Positions 42,398 through 50,759 of a DNA stretch of 64,000 bases are shown one piece after another. The stretch lies in assembly GCF_000025305.1 (NCBI RefSeq), contig NC_013740.1:1550001-1614000 (forward strand). The letters run 5' to 3'. A program made the translations under genes and the position numbers. Numbering within the stretch: position 1 is the stretch's first letter; the number at the start of each line of letters is the position of its first letter. Under the pieces are notes generated by a model, which was not told the origin of the DNA, ran no database searches, and saw only the letters and a program-made list of their open reading frames with translations. Source of the stretch: Acidaminococcus fermentans DSM 20731. GTDB taxonomy: Bacteria > Bacillota > Negativicutes > Acidaminococcales > Acidaminococcaceae.

Positions 42398-45300
42398 TTA
42401 ATGGAAGAACTGGAAGAACTTCATCCGGCGGTTCCCCCACTGGAGGATCTGGTCCAGGAGAGCCGCACTCTGGACCATCCGGTTGCCTGCACAGTCGTCC
42501 CGGAACTGGATCAGCCATTTTTCGTATTCCGCCCCGTTGCCGCTGAGTTTCGGCAGGATCTTCTGGGCCACCGCCCAGTCCAGGGCGATGATCCCGGGCC
42601 GGATGTGGTCTTCCGATTCCATGAGCCGGGAAGCCACCTTCCAGTACCGGCGGATGGCCAGTTCGATCCGCATGCTCAGGTAGATGTTCTGTTCCGCCAG
42701 ACGGGCCCGGATCCGGTCGTATACATTCTGTTCCACCCCCGTCAGCTGGCAGCTTTCCCGGTGGGCCACGTCAAAGAGGCTCTTCAGCTGGCTCCAGGAC
42801 AGCAGCTGGATCTCGCCCTGGCTGAGCCCCGGCTGGATCTCCGGCACCACATCGCTGTGGGGCAGGGTGACGATCCAGGCCCGGTCGATGAGCCGGGGAG
42901 ACAGGGTCTCGGTGGTGTGGTCGTTGTTGATGGTGGCCAGGAAATGGAGGGTCTCCGGCAGCTGGAACCGGTGGTTGTGGCCCAGGCTCAGGGTGTGCTC
43001 CCCATCCCAGTCATCGCACACGTTCATGAAGTCCGCCCAGTAGTATTCCATGGGGGACAGATTGGCTTCGTCCAGCAGGATGTAATAGGGATACTGGCGG
43101 ACGCCGTGGGTCTTTTCCCAGTCCAGCAGCCGCAGCCCGTCATACACCTCCCGGTTGCTTTCCTCGAAGGTCCGGGTAAGGGGGTTGTAGTACCCGATCA
43201 GGTCCCGTTTGGAGGTCCAGCCCCGTTCCACGGACACGGGCACATACCGGTTGGCGGTGCTCATAATGTCCTGGGGGCCGGTTTTCCGGTCGAACTGGGT
43301 CAGCCCCAGCACCTTCCCCAGCAGGTTGCAGAAAGAGGTCTTGCCGCTGCCCGGGGCCCCGGAGAATACCGTCAGGAACCCCTGGTGAGTGCAGATCAGC
43401 AGGTTCAGGATCAGGTTCCGGCTGTACTGGGGCCGTTCCTTCTGGATGGCGGTGACCAGGTAGTCCAGGGCCTTCCGGCTGCTGGTGCCGGAAGCGGGCA
43501 GGCCGTTGATCCGTTCCCCCAGTTCTTCCAGGGACCGGGGCTGGGCCTGCCGGATCTTCCGCTGCTCCGCCTGGGCCAGGGCCTTCCGGGTGCGGGAAGG
43601 CAGCCCTTTGGCACTGCCCAGTTCCTGCCAGATATCCGGATACCGTTCCAGCAGCCGGGTGATGAAATCCTGGCTCCACCGTTTGTCCCCATTGTCCAGC
43701 AGCTGCCGGTAAAGGAAAGCGCTTACCTGGGCATAGTCTTCCCGGGCAGCCTCATCCCCTTCCAGGATGGCTTCCAGCCGTTCCAGCCGTCCTTTCCGGA
43801 TTCCCGAGGGCAGGTCGGTGAACAGCCGGGTCTTTTCCCGTTCCAGGAAGCTTTTCAGCACCGCCGGCTTCACCAGGTCCCCTTCCTCCACCTGGACGCT
43901 TTTCACCAGGCTCCGGACCAGCACTTCGTCGGGCACCCGGTCCACCAGCTGGGAAGGAGACCCGGGTACCCGGTGCCAGAACACCCATTCCGTCTTTTCC
44001 TGCCGGCTGGCCCAGGTTCCTTCCGCCGGGAAGAAGGTCACTTTCTGCCAGGCTTCCGGGGGGCAGGCGGTGAGCAGGTACTGGTTTTCCGGCACATCGC
44101 TCTGGATGAAGCAGCCGAAGCGGATGTTCTTCTGGACCTCATAGGGCCCGGCGATCCAGCCATCCCGGAGCTGGAGCAGCAGCTGTTTCCCGGCAAAGAG
44201 CCCCGGTTCCTGGAGCCGCAGCACCGTATCCATAGAAAGGGGATCCAAGAGACGGCTTTCCGGCACCAGTTCGTAGATCCCCTCCTCATAGGGGAACCGG
44301 AGACGGCCGTTTTTCAGGGCATCGATGCAGAACACCCGGTAGGCGGTGGACCGGAGATTCCCCTGGCTGTCCTTGTTTTCCGCCAGGGAATGGGGTCCCA
44401 GGTCCAGGAACACAATGTCGTTTTCGTGGAAATGTTCCTCCATGTATTTCTGGTCGCTGTGGAGACTGTACCACAGGTTGATGTTCTTGTACTGTTCCGC
44501 CCGGGGGATCAGGCCGTCGATCTCTTCCGGGGTCAGGGCCCGGTAGGTCCCCTGTTCCCACACCCCCATGGGGGTGAAGTTGTAGAAGCTGTCCACAATG
44601 TTGATCCGGCCCACATAGGTGGTGAGAGGTTCCTCTTCCGGTTCTTCCGGAGCCGGTTCCCCCGGGGCGGCTTCCCGGGTTTCCGGTTTCTCCGGTACCG
44701 GCCGGGCCGGTGCTTCCGGAGCAGGGGCCGGTGCAGCAGGCTCCGCAGGTGCTTCCGGGGCCGGGGGTTCCGCCTCTTTCGGGGCTTTGGGCGTTTCCGC
44801 CTCCTTCAGGGCTTCCGGCTGCGCTTCTTCTTCCGGAGCCGGTTCCGGGGCGGCGTTCTTCTTTCCCCGTCCGTTCCGGTTCCGGGCCCCCTTGTCCCGG
44901 TTTCGGCCGTTCCGGGCTTTCCGGGGCTGTTCCGCCGGGGCCTCTTCCCGGCTCTCTTCCGGTTCTCCCCCGGATTCTTTGTCCTCTTTGGGTTCTTTGG
45001 TGTTTTGGGCTTCCCGGGCTTCCTTTTCCTTTTTCTTCAGCAGGGATTCCGCCTGGTGCTGCTTTCCTTCCGGATAGGGCATTTCCATCACTTCCAGTAC
45101 CATCCACAGGGCATTGGGCCGGAAGGGCTGCTTTTTCTTCAGGCAGATCCGTTCATATTTCAGCAGCAGGTCCGCCATGGCTTCCGGAGTATATTTGCAG
45201 ACCTTTTTGATGGCTTCCATGTCCTTCCCCACAAGCTGCTCCAGCACCTTGCAGACCTGGCCCAGGAAGGCCTGGTAGGTAAAGAGGGCAATGTCCCGGT

Positions 45301-45568
45301 AGATTTTATCCCCTTCCTTGTACAGTTCCACGGCAAAGGGAACGATTTTCTCCCGGACCCGGGGAGACCGCTTGTCCAGTTTCCCCAGCTGGATGATGTA
45401 TTTCCGGTATTTCCGGCTGTTCCCCTTCATGGGTTTCAGCAGCACTTCCACCGGGGTGGTGTCATAGATCATCTGCAGGTACCGGTCGCTGATCTGGGTC
45501 AGCCTTTTTTCAGAAATGGGCAGGGAGGATGCAGAAATATGGGATTTCTGGTTTTTCGGTGATTTCAT
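42398..45568 (-). CDS. McrB-like AAA+ ATPase with long acidic linker
   Basis: A 1,056-residue protein. Residues 1-175 are helical and basic (KRLTQISDRYLQMIYDTTP). Residues about 178-313 are a low-complexity Glu/Pro/Ala/Lys linker. Residues 315-600 are beta-rich and unassigned. The C-terminal third is an AAA+ domain: Walker A GAPGSGKTS (737-745), Walker B YILLDEAN (829-836), sensor segment ATINNDHTTETLSPRLIDRAW (878-898) split over the usual sensor-1 Asn and arginine-finger positions. It resembles the McrB order, but the GTP-selective MNTAD is replaced by INNDH. The ATG at 45568 has GGAGG 6 nt upstream; a longer frame upstream is unlikely. It is coupled to the nuclease gene downstream. Confidence 0.8.
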   Translation of the reverse strand: MKSPKNQKSHISASSLPISEKRLTQISDRYLQMIYDTTPVEVLLKPMKGNSRKYRKYIIQLGKLDKRSPRVREKIVPFAVELYKEGDKIYRDIALFTYQAFLGQVCKVLEQLVGKDMEAIKKVCKYTPEAMADLLLKYERICLKKKQPFRPNALWMVLEVMEMPYPEGKQHQAESLLKKKEKEAREAQNTKEPKEDKESGGEPEESREEAPAEQPRKARNGRNRDKGARNRNGRGKKNAAPEPAPEEEAQPEALKEAETPKAPKEAEPPAPEAPAEPAAPAPAPEAPARPVPEKPETREAAPGEPAPEEPEEEPLTTYVGRINIVDSFYNFTPMGVWEQGTYRALTPEEIDGLIPRAEQYKNINLWYSLHSDQKYMEEHFHENDIVFLDLGPHSLAENKDSQGNLRSTAYRVFCIDALKNGRLRFPYEEGIYELVPESRLLDPLSMDTVLRLQEPGLFAGKQLLLQLRDGWIAGPYEVQKNIRFGCFIQSDVPENQYLLTACPPEAWQKVTFFPAEGTWASRQEKTEWVFWHRVPGSPSQLVDRVPDEVLVRSLVKSVQVEEGDLVKPAVLKSFLEREKTRLFTDLPSGIRKGRLERLEAILEGDEAAREDYAQVSAFLYRQLLDNGDKRWSQDFITRLLERYPDIWQELGSAKGLPSRTRKALAQAEQRKIRQAQPRSLEELGERINGLPASGTSSRKALDYLVTAIQKERPQYSRNLILNLLICTHQGFLTVFSGAPGSGKTSFCNLLGKVLGLTQFDRKTGPQDIMSTANRYVPVSVERGWTSKRDLIGYYNPLTRTFEESNREVYDGLRLLDWEKTHGVRQYPYYILLDEANLSPMEYYWADFMNVCDDWDGEHTLSLGHNHRFQLPETLHFLATINNDHTTETLSPRLIDRAWIVTLPHSDVVPEIQPGLSQGEIQLLSWSQLKSLFDVAHRESCQLTGVEQNVYDRIRARLAEQNIYLSMRIELAIRRYWKVASRLMESEDHIRPGIIALDWAVAQKILPKLSGNGAEYEKWLIQFRDDCAGNRMVQSAALLDQILQWGNRRMKFFQFFH

Positions 45569-45583
45569 GATGGCCTCCAAATA

Positions 45584-45611
45584 AAAATAAGATATAAGAG
45601 TACTTTGACAA
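45584..45611 (-). promoter_or_regulatory. possible promoter of the ATPase-nuclease module
   Basis: TTGTCA (complement of 45606-45611) and TATTTT (complement of 45584-45589) with 16-bp spacing in a strikingly AT-rich stretch, about 16 bp before the ATG. The -10 box is poor. Confidence 0.45.
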
Positions 45612-45719
45612 ATAAAGAAAAATAAAAAGAAAAGCCAACGCCTCTCCAAGCGCGGCTTTTCTTATTATACCCGTGAATATGGGGCGGGGTCAATGGATTT
45701 GCGCCGGACAATTGCCGCA

Positions 45720-45763
45720 GGGGCGGGCTCCCCGGCGTGGAGCCCCTACGGTGTCGCAATGGA
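45720..45763 (+). repeat. REP-like interspersed repeat
   Basis: GGGCTCC-CCGGCGT-GGAGCCC followed by CTACGGTGTCGCAATGGATC, between the ATPase gene and the end of the GGDEF gene. The rest of this 220-bp gap has an AT-rich imperfect hairpin (45629-45660). Confidence 0.85.
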
Positions 45764-45789
45764 TCAGCCGACCCACGCCGTCCCGCTCT

Positions 45790-47181
45790 TCATTCTGCAC
45801 TCTGTGCTGCGTCCTGCCCGTGTCTTCTCCGGTCGTGTTTCCGGTAATAGGCGGCTTTGTCCTGGTACATGGCCTGGTCCACTTCCCGGAGGGCCTGGTG
45901 GATGGTGGCGGAATCCTCCAGCCACAGGATCCCCAGGGCCATGGAAAGATCCGTCCGGTTGTCCAGGTTCCGGCGGAGCCGGTCCACCTGCCGGGCAAAA
46001 TCCTCCTGCCCCATGCCCTGGGCCAGCACCAGGAATTCGTCCCCGCCTTCCCGGTAAATCCACTTCCGGGAAAAACTGTCCTCCAGGGCCCCCACCGCCC
46101 GGCGGATCAGGTCGTCTCCGGCCCAGTGGCCGTACCGGTCGTTGGTGGCCTTCAGACCGTTCACATCCCCGTAGACGATACCCACGGAAATGCGTTTTTT
46201 CTCCAGGCAGGCGGTCTTCCGTTCCAGGGCGTTCCGGTTCCACACCCCGGTGAGGGAATCGAACCGGCTCAGCCGGTACAGTTCTTCCATCAGCTGGTGA
46301 TTGGTCACCTTGGCCCCCAGGAAATAGGAGAGAGTCTCCATGATTTCCCGGGTGTTCAGCAGGTCATTGACCTCATAATTGTCCGCTCCCAGGTAGCCCA
46401 CCAGCTGGCCTTCGTGGTAGAAAGGCGCCGCCAGCAGCCGGTGGATTCCCTGGCGTTTCAGGTTTTCGTAGTCGATGGGGTCGTCCGCTTTCAGCATCTC
46501 GATGTCTTCGATCAGCACGCAGGAAGATTTTTCCAGGAATTTTTCCCAGCCCCCGATGTAATCCTGGTAGTCCAGGTGCTGGAGGGTCTCCAGCTCCGGT
46601 TTGATCCCCGGAGCGCACCATTCAAAGGAGTTGGTCACGGTCTTCCGGTCCGTTTCCAGGATGTACAGCCGGTCCGGATGGATCACTTCACTGAGGGCTT
46701 CCAGGGCATGGTCCAGGGATTCCGCGTAGTCCTCCCCGTTGTTCAGGATCTTGGAGATTTGCAGAATCACGTCATCGGTGTCCCGGCCCCGGCGGATGGC
46801 TTCCTTTTCTGCCCGGTCCCGGTCTGCGACCATGAACACAAAGGCCACCCAGTCCGGATGGGCCAGGGGTTTCACGGCAAAATCCAGCCAGTGGCCGATG
46901 GCTTCCTCAAAGTACCGGTTCCGGATTTCCACCCGTTCCGTCACCGCTTTGTGGCAGCAGTCCATCCACAGGGCGTTCCCCTGGGGGTAGACTTCATAGA
47001 ACAGCCGGCCCAGCAGCTCTTCCGGCTCCTTCCCCGCCACCTGGCAGTACCGCTGGTTCACAAACACATACCGGGCATTCTGGGCGCTGTCCCCCGATTC
47101 TCCCGGGATCACCTGGAACACCGCATAAGCGGCCGGTATATCCCGGTAGAAGTCCAGCGCCTTCCGTCCCGTATCGTCCAT
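45790..47181 (-). CDS. PAS-GAF-GGDEF diguanylate cyclase
   Basis: A 463-residue soluble signalling protein. Residues about 10-125 look like a PAS domain (YVFVNQRYCQVAGKEPEELLG), 145-295 like a GAF domain (HPDRLYILETD ... GQLVGYLGADNYE), and 305-450 are a GGDEF domain: DSLTGVWNRNAL, the metal-binding VYGDVNGLKATND and the active-site REGGDEFLVL. The catalytic signature is intact; the residues five positions earlier (SRKW) do not form an RxxD inhibitory site. It should make cyclic di-GMP. The last codons lie in a CTCTGCACT-type short repeat. An inverted repeat sits in its leader. Confidence 0.92.
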   Translation of the reverse strand: MDDTGRKALDFYRDIPAAYAVFQVIPGESGDSAQNARYVFVNQRYCQVAGKEPEELLGRLFYEVYPQGNALWMDCCHKAVTERVEIRNRYFEEAIGHWLDFAVKPLAHPDWVAFVFMVADRDRAEKEAIRRGRDTDDVILQISKILNNGEDYAESLDHALEALSEVIHPDRLYILETDRKTVTNSFEWCAPGIKPELETLQHLDYQDYIGGWEKFLEKSSCVLIEDIEMLKADDPIDYENLKRQGIHRLLAAPFYHEGQLVGYLGADNYEVNDLLNTREIMETLSYFLGAKVTNHQLMEELYRLSRFDSLTGVWNRNALERKTACLEKKRISVGIVYGDVNGLKATNDRYGHWAGDDLIRRAVGALEDSFSRKWIYREGGDEFLVLAQGMGQEDFARQVDRLRRNLDNRTDLSMALGILWLEDSATIHQALREVDQAMYQDKAAYYRKHDRRRHGQDAAQSAE

Positions 47182-47201
47182 AACTAACCTTCCCTTCTGA
47201 A

Positions 47202-47229
47202 CTGTCTATCTGACAAGTCAAATAGACAG
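47202..47229. promoter_or_regulatory. inverted repeat in the diguanylate cyclase leader
   Basis: CTGTCTATCTGAC and GTCAAATAGACAG form a near-perfect 28-bp palindrome, 20 bp upstream of the ATG and downstream of a TATAAT (complement of 47256-47261). It suits a dimeric repressor site or an mRNA hairpin. Confidence 0.55.
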
Positions 47230-47266
47230 TCAGCTTCTCTGATAAATATATTTTCATTATACCATA

Positions 47267-47305
47267 AAAAAGGTTTGCTGCACATGCGGTACAGCAAACC
47301 TTTTT
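47267..47305. terminator. terminator of the nitroreductase gene
   Basis: AAAAAGGTTTGCTG/CAGCAAACCTTTTT around CACATGCGGTA, 3 bp after the nitroreductase stop; U-run on the minus strand. Confidence 0.88.
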
Positions 47306-47307
47306 CT

Positions 47308-47910
47308 TTACTTCCTCACCCACACCCGTTCCTGCACAGGCAGTTTCTCGATGGGTTTGGGATCAGCGGTGGGTTCCCCGAAGGGCATCTGGGCCACCAG
47401 AGTCCAGCTTTCCGGCACCTCAAAGGCCTCCTTGATGGCGGCGTCGATGATGGGGTTGTAGTGCTGGATATTCACCCCCAGCCCCAGGTCCGTGAGAGCC
47501 GTCCAAAGGGCGAACTGGAGCATGCCGTTGCCCTGGCTGGCCCATACCGGGAAGTTGGCCGCATAGCCCGGGAACTGTTCCTGGAGCTTTTTCACCGTGT
47601 CCGTTTCCTCAAAATACAGCAGGGTGCCATAGGCGGCGGCGAACCCCTTCACCTTGGCTTCCGTGGGGGCAAATTTGTCTGCCGGCACGATTTTCCGCAG
47701 GGTGTCCATGACGATCTCCCACACCTTGTCATGGTACTGTCCCAGAGCCACGATCACCCGTCCGCTCTGCATGTTGAAGGCGGAAGGCACTTCCCGGGTC
47801 ACCTTTTCCACCGTGTCGATGATGGTCTCTTCCGTCACCGGGATGTTCCGTCCCAGGGCATAATTGGTCCGCCGGTGGGCCACTGCTTCATAAAAATTCC
47901 GTTCCGTCAT
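47308..47910 (-). CDS. nitroreductase family oxidoreductase
   Basis: A 200-residue FMN-dependent oxidoreductase of the nitroreductase superfamily. MTERNFYEAVAHRRTNYALGRN carries the FMN-phosphate Arg pair, PSAFNMQSGRVIVALG the SxxNxQ flavin motif, and GLGVNIQHYNP the C-terminal flavin contact; the small size fits the HBN1/YdgI-like subgroup. The physiological substrate is unknown. The start at 47910 is chosen because an AAGGAG lies 9 nt upstream; an ATG three codons earlier abuts the ribosome site. A TGAAAT-AC-ATTTCA palindrome follows its -10 box. Confidence 0.9.
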   Translation of the reverse strand: MTERNFYEAVAHRRTNYALGRNIPVTEETIIDTVEKVTREVPSAFNMQSGRVIVALGQYHDKVWEIVMDTLRKIVPADKFAPTEAKVKGFAAAYGTLLYFEETDTVKKLQEQFPGYAANFPVWASQGNGMLQFALWTALTDLGLGVNIQHYNPIIDAAIKEAFEVPESWTLVAQMPFGEPTADPKPIEKLPVQERVWVRK

Positions 47911-47938
47911 GATGGTCATCTCCTTAACTGTTATTTTG

Positions 47939-47965
47939 TGAAATACATTTCATGAAGATAGTATA
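47939..47965 (-). promoter_or_regulatory. nitroreductase promoter with operator-like palindrome
   Basis: TATACT (complement of 47960-47965) is followed on the minus strand by the perfect palindrome TGAAATACATTTCA (47939-47952), where a repressor would block the start point. The regulator is unknown. Confidence 0.45.
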
Positions 47966-47993
47966 CCATATGGGTGGGAAAAAGGGAAGAGGA

Positions 47994-48136
47994 TGCAGGC
48001 CTGGCGGCCCGTTCCACCTGTGAACAAACGGCGAGCTGGCGGGCTCCCCGGCGTGGAGCCCCTACGGTGCCGCAATAGTCATAGGGGGCGTTCCACCCGA
48101 TGGAAAAACCGTAGGGGCCGCAGGCCCGGCGGCCCT
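47994..48136. repeat. cluster of three REP-like repeats
   Basis: A partial minus-strand copy (47994-48012), a full plus-strand copy (48037-48075, GGGCTCC-CCGGCGT-GGAGCCC then CTACGGTGCCGCAAT) and a minus-strand copy (48106-48136) that ends on the galU stop codon. Confidence 0.82.
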
Positions 48137-49014
48137 TATTCCTTCCCTGCCAGTTCCTTCAGATATTCCCGGAACGCCGGGCCCAGGTCATCCCGCCGGA
48201 GGGCAAATTCCACCGTGGCTTTCAGGTAGCCCAGCTTGTCCCCGGTGTCGTACCGTTTCCCTTCGAAATTGTAGGCGTAGACGTTTTCGTTGTGGGCCAT
48301 CACCCGCAGGGCATCGGTGAGCTGGATCTCCCCGCCTTTGCCGGGCCGGGTCTGTTCCAGCACGTCGAACACATCCGGGGTGATCACGTACCGTCCCAGG
48401 GCGGCGAACCGGCTGGGGGCCTCTTCCACGCTGGGTTTTTCCACCATATCCTTCACCTTCAGCAGGTTGTGGTCATCGGTTTCCTCCCCGTCGATGATTC
48501 CGTAGGCGGACACCTGTTCCGGCTTCACCACCTGGCATCCGATCACCGTGCCCCCGGTTTTGTCATACTGGTCCATGAGCTGCTTCAGGGCCGGTTCTCC
48601 CTGGCCGTTGTACACCACATCGTCCCCCAGGATCACCCCGAAAGGTTCCCCGTCGATGAAGTCCTTGGCGCAGAGGATGGCGTCCCCCAGGCCCCGCTGG
48701 TATTTCTGGCGCACATAATGGATTTTGATGCTGGAAATGGCCCGCACCTGCTTCAGCAGCTCCATCTTGCCGCTTTCGTACAGATGCTCTTCCAGTTCCG
48801 GGGAGCTGTCGAAATGGTCCTCGATGGCCCGTTTGGCATGGCCGGAGATGATCAGGATCTGTTCGATGCCGCTCTGGAGGATTTCTTCCACAATGTACTG
48901 GATGGTGGGTTTGTCCACAATGGGCAGCATTTCCTTGGGCATGGCTTTGGTTTCCGGCAGGAACCGGGTACCGAACCCGGCGGCCGGGATCACGGCTTTA
49001 CGGACTTTCATCAT
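48136..49014 (-). CDS. galU: UTP-glucose-1-phosphate uridylyltransferase
   Basis: GalU makes UDP-glucose from UTP and glucose-1-phosphate for cell-envelope polysaccharides. The 292-residue chain has KAVIPAAGFGTRFLPETKAMPKEMLP (nucleotide-binding, split over residues 5-30), VDKPTIQYIVEE, the ILGDDVVYNG metal site and VEKPSVEEAPS. The first of two adjacent ATGs overlaps the pth stop (ATGA), so it is translated with pth. Its stop codon touches a REP-like repeat. Confidence 0.97.
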   Translation of the reverse strand: MMKVRKAVIPAAGFGTRFLPETKAMPKEMLPIVDKPTIQYIVEEILQSGIEQILIISGHAKRAIEDHFDSSPELEEHLYESGKMELLKQVRAISSIKIHYVRQKYQRGLGDAILCAKDFIDGEPFGVILGDDVVYNGQGEPALKQLMDQYDKTGGTVIGCQVVKPEQVSAYGIIDGEETDDHNLLKVKDMVEKPSVEEAPSRFAALGRYVITPDVFDVLEQTRPGKGGEIQLTDALRVMAHNENVYAYNFEGKRYDTGDKLGYLKATVEFALRRDDLGPAFREYLKELAGKE

Positions 49015-49640
49015 TGGGCATTCTCCTTTGCTTCTTCACTGGGAACTTTTTCCGTTTTGGGCTTTTTGGGGGCTTTTTTGTTGAACTGCTGCATCAGTTC
49101 TCCCACCGCCGCCCCTTTCATCCAGGCTTCCACCGCATCGGCGGCCTGGTCCAGGGCTTCCTGGACCTTTTCCTTATCCTCCCGCTGGAAGGGATGGAGC
49201 ACATGGCTGATCACCGCCTGTTCCTGGTGCACCGGGTGGCCGATGCCCACCTTGATCCGGGGATAGGCCTGGCTGCCCAGGGCCCGCTCAATGGATTTCA
49301 GGCCGTTGTGGCCGCCGGAAGACCCTTTCCGGCGGATCCGCAGGGTCCCCACCGGCAGGTCCATGTCGTCCTGGATCACCAGCACGTCTTCCGGAGGGAT
49401 GTGATAGAAGTTGGCGAAATCCGCCACCGCCACTCCGCTGTTGTTCATATAGGTGGTGGGTTTGATCACCCAGCATTTTTCCGGCATGCGCTTTTCCAGG
49501 TAGAAGGCGTTGTCCGCCTTCCGCCAGGCCTCCGTGTCCCCCCAGCGCTCTGCCAGAAGGTCCGCGGTCATAAAGCCGATATTGTGCCGGGTGCCGGCAT
49601 ATTCCCGCCCGATGTTTCCCAGGGCAACCACTAGTTTCAT
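49011..49640 (-). CDS. pth: peptidyl-tRNA hydrolase
   Basis: Pth frees tRNA from peptidyl-tRNA released by abortive translation. The 209-residue chain shows LVVALGNIGREYAGTRHNIGFM with Asn and catalytic His (about residue 19), KPTTYMNNSG, DDMDLPVGTLRIR and GSSGGHNGLKSI. The C-terminal 20 residues form an unusual Lys/Glu/Pro tail beyond the normal end. prs-pth is the standard order; here a terminator hairpin separates them. Confidence 0.96.
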   Translation of the reverse strand: MKLVVALGNIGREYAGTRHNIGFMTADLLAERWGDTEAWRKADNAFYLEKRMPEKCWVIKPTTYMNNSGVAVADFANFYHIPPEDVLVIQDDMDLPVGTLRIRRKGSSGGHNGLKSIERALGSQAYPRIKVGIGHPVHQEQAVISHVLHPFQREDKEKVQEALDQAADAVEAWMKGAAVGELMQQFNKKAPKKPKTEKVPSEEAKENAQ

Positions 49641-49664
49641 TGTTTATTCTCTCCTATAAATGGA

Positions 49665-49700
49665 AAAGGGGGTGTTGCACACAAAGTGCAGCACCCTCTT
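49665..49700 (-). terminator. terminator between prs and pth
   Basis: AGGGGGTGTTGCAC pairs with GTGCAGCACCCTCT around ACAAA, 9 bp after the prs stop. T-richness on the minus strand is modest, so some read-through into pth is likely. Confidence 0.7.
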
Positions 49701-49708
49701 TCCCTCCC

Positions 49709-50674
49709 TCAGATCTGGAACAGCTGGCTGATGGACAGCTGGTTGTAAATCCGCAGGATGGTCTCTGCCAGGATCGGAGCCACAGAAAGCTGGGTAATCT
49801 TCGGATGCTTTTTGTTGGGCGGCAGAGGAATCGTGTTGGTCACGATCAGTTCCTTGATTTCGGACTGGGCAATGCGGCTCAGTGCCGGATCCGTCAGGAT
49901 GGGATGGGTTACGCAGGCGTAGATGTCCTTGGCGCCGAATTTCTTCAGAGCCTTGGCCCCTTCGCACAGGGAACCGGCGGTATCCACAATGTCATCCACC
50001 ATGATGCAGATCTTGCCTTCCACGTTGCCGATCAGGTTCATGACTTCCGCCACACCCGGTTCAGGCCGTCTCTTGTCGATGATGGCCAGGCCGCATTCCA
50101 GACGGTTGGCAATGTTCCGGGCACGGCTGACCCCGCCCAGATCCGGAGAAATGACCACCATGTCTTCCGGAGCGAAGCCTTTTTCCTTCACATAGTCGGC
50201 CAGGATCGGGCCGCCGGGCATATGGTCCACCGGGATATCAAAGAAGCCCTGGATCTGGGCAGCGTGGAGATCCACGGTCACCAGACGGGTAATCCCGGAT
50301 ACGGTCATCAGGTCCGCCATCAGTTTGGCAGTGATGGGTTCCCGGCCCCGGGCCTTTCTGTCCTGACGGGCATAGCCATAGAAAGGAACCACTGCGGTAA
50401 TATGCCGTGCGCTGGCTCTCTTGAAGGCATCGCACATGATCAGCAGTTCCATCACGTTGTCGTTGACAGCCGGTCCGCAGGTGGGCTGTACCACAAATAC
50501 ATCCTTGCCCCGGACACTTTCATTGATCATGACCTGGACTTCTCCGTTGTTGAACCGGTTGATCACCGCATCCCCCACCGTCGTCCCCAGATAGGCCGCA
50601 ATTTCACGAGCCAGATCAGGGTTGGCATTGCCGGAGAAAATCGCCATGTCTTCGCCTGTTTTATCACCCAACAT
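49709..50674 (-). CDS. prs: ribose-phosphate pyrophosphokinase
   Basis: Prs makes PRPP from ribose-5-phosphate and ATP for nucleotide, His and Trp synthesis. The 321-residue chain shows the N-terminal FSGNANPDLAREIAAYLG, the flexible loop PFYGYARQDRKARGREPI, VDLHAAQIQGFFDIPVDH and the PRPP loop CIMVDDIVDTAGSLCEGA (about residues 215-232). PRPP is the ligand of the PurR repressor encoded upstream in the same cluster. The ATG has a GGGGG site about 11 nt upstream. Confidence 0.97.
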   Translation of the reverse strand: MLGDKTGEDMAIFSGNANPDLAREIAAYLGTTVGDAVINRFNNGEVQVMINESVRGKDVFVVQPTCGPAVNDNVMELLIMCDAFKRASARHITAVVPFYGYARQDRKARGREPITAKLMADLMTVSGITRLVTVDLHAAQIQGFFDIPVDHMPGGPILADYVKEKGFAPEDMVVISPDLGGVSRARNIANRLECGLAIIDKRRPEPGVAEVMNLIGNVEGKICIMVDDIVDTAGSLCEGAKALKKFGAKDIYACVTHPILTDPALSRIAQSEIKELIVTNTIPLPPNKKHPKITQLSVAPILAETILRIYNQLSISQLFQI

Positions 50675-50759
50675 ACAATTAATACCCCCACTGCTTTATA
50701 ATGTAATTCTATTAAAAAGTATACAACTCATTGGGGATTGTGGCAAGGGGTTAAAAAAG

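Noticed and set aside
39313-45562. Very long plus-strand open frames opposite metG and the ATPase-nuclease module (about 1,077 and 1,061 codons)
   Set aside because: Both are compositional shadows; repeated His/Pro/Gly/Phe strings have no domain features, and the minus-strand genes show clear motifs and ribosome sites.
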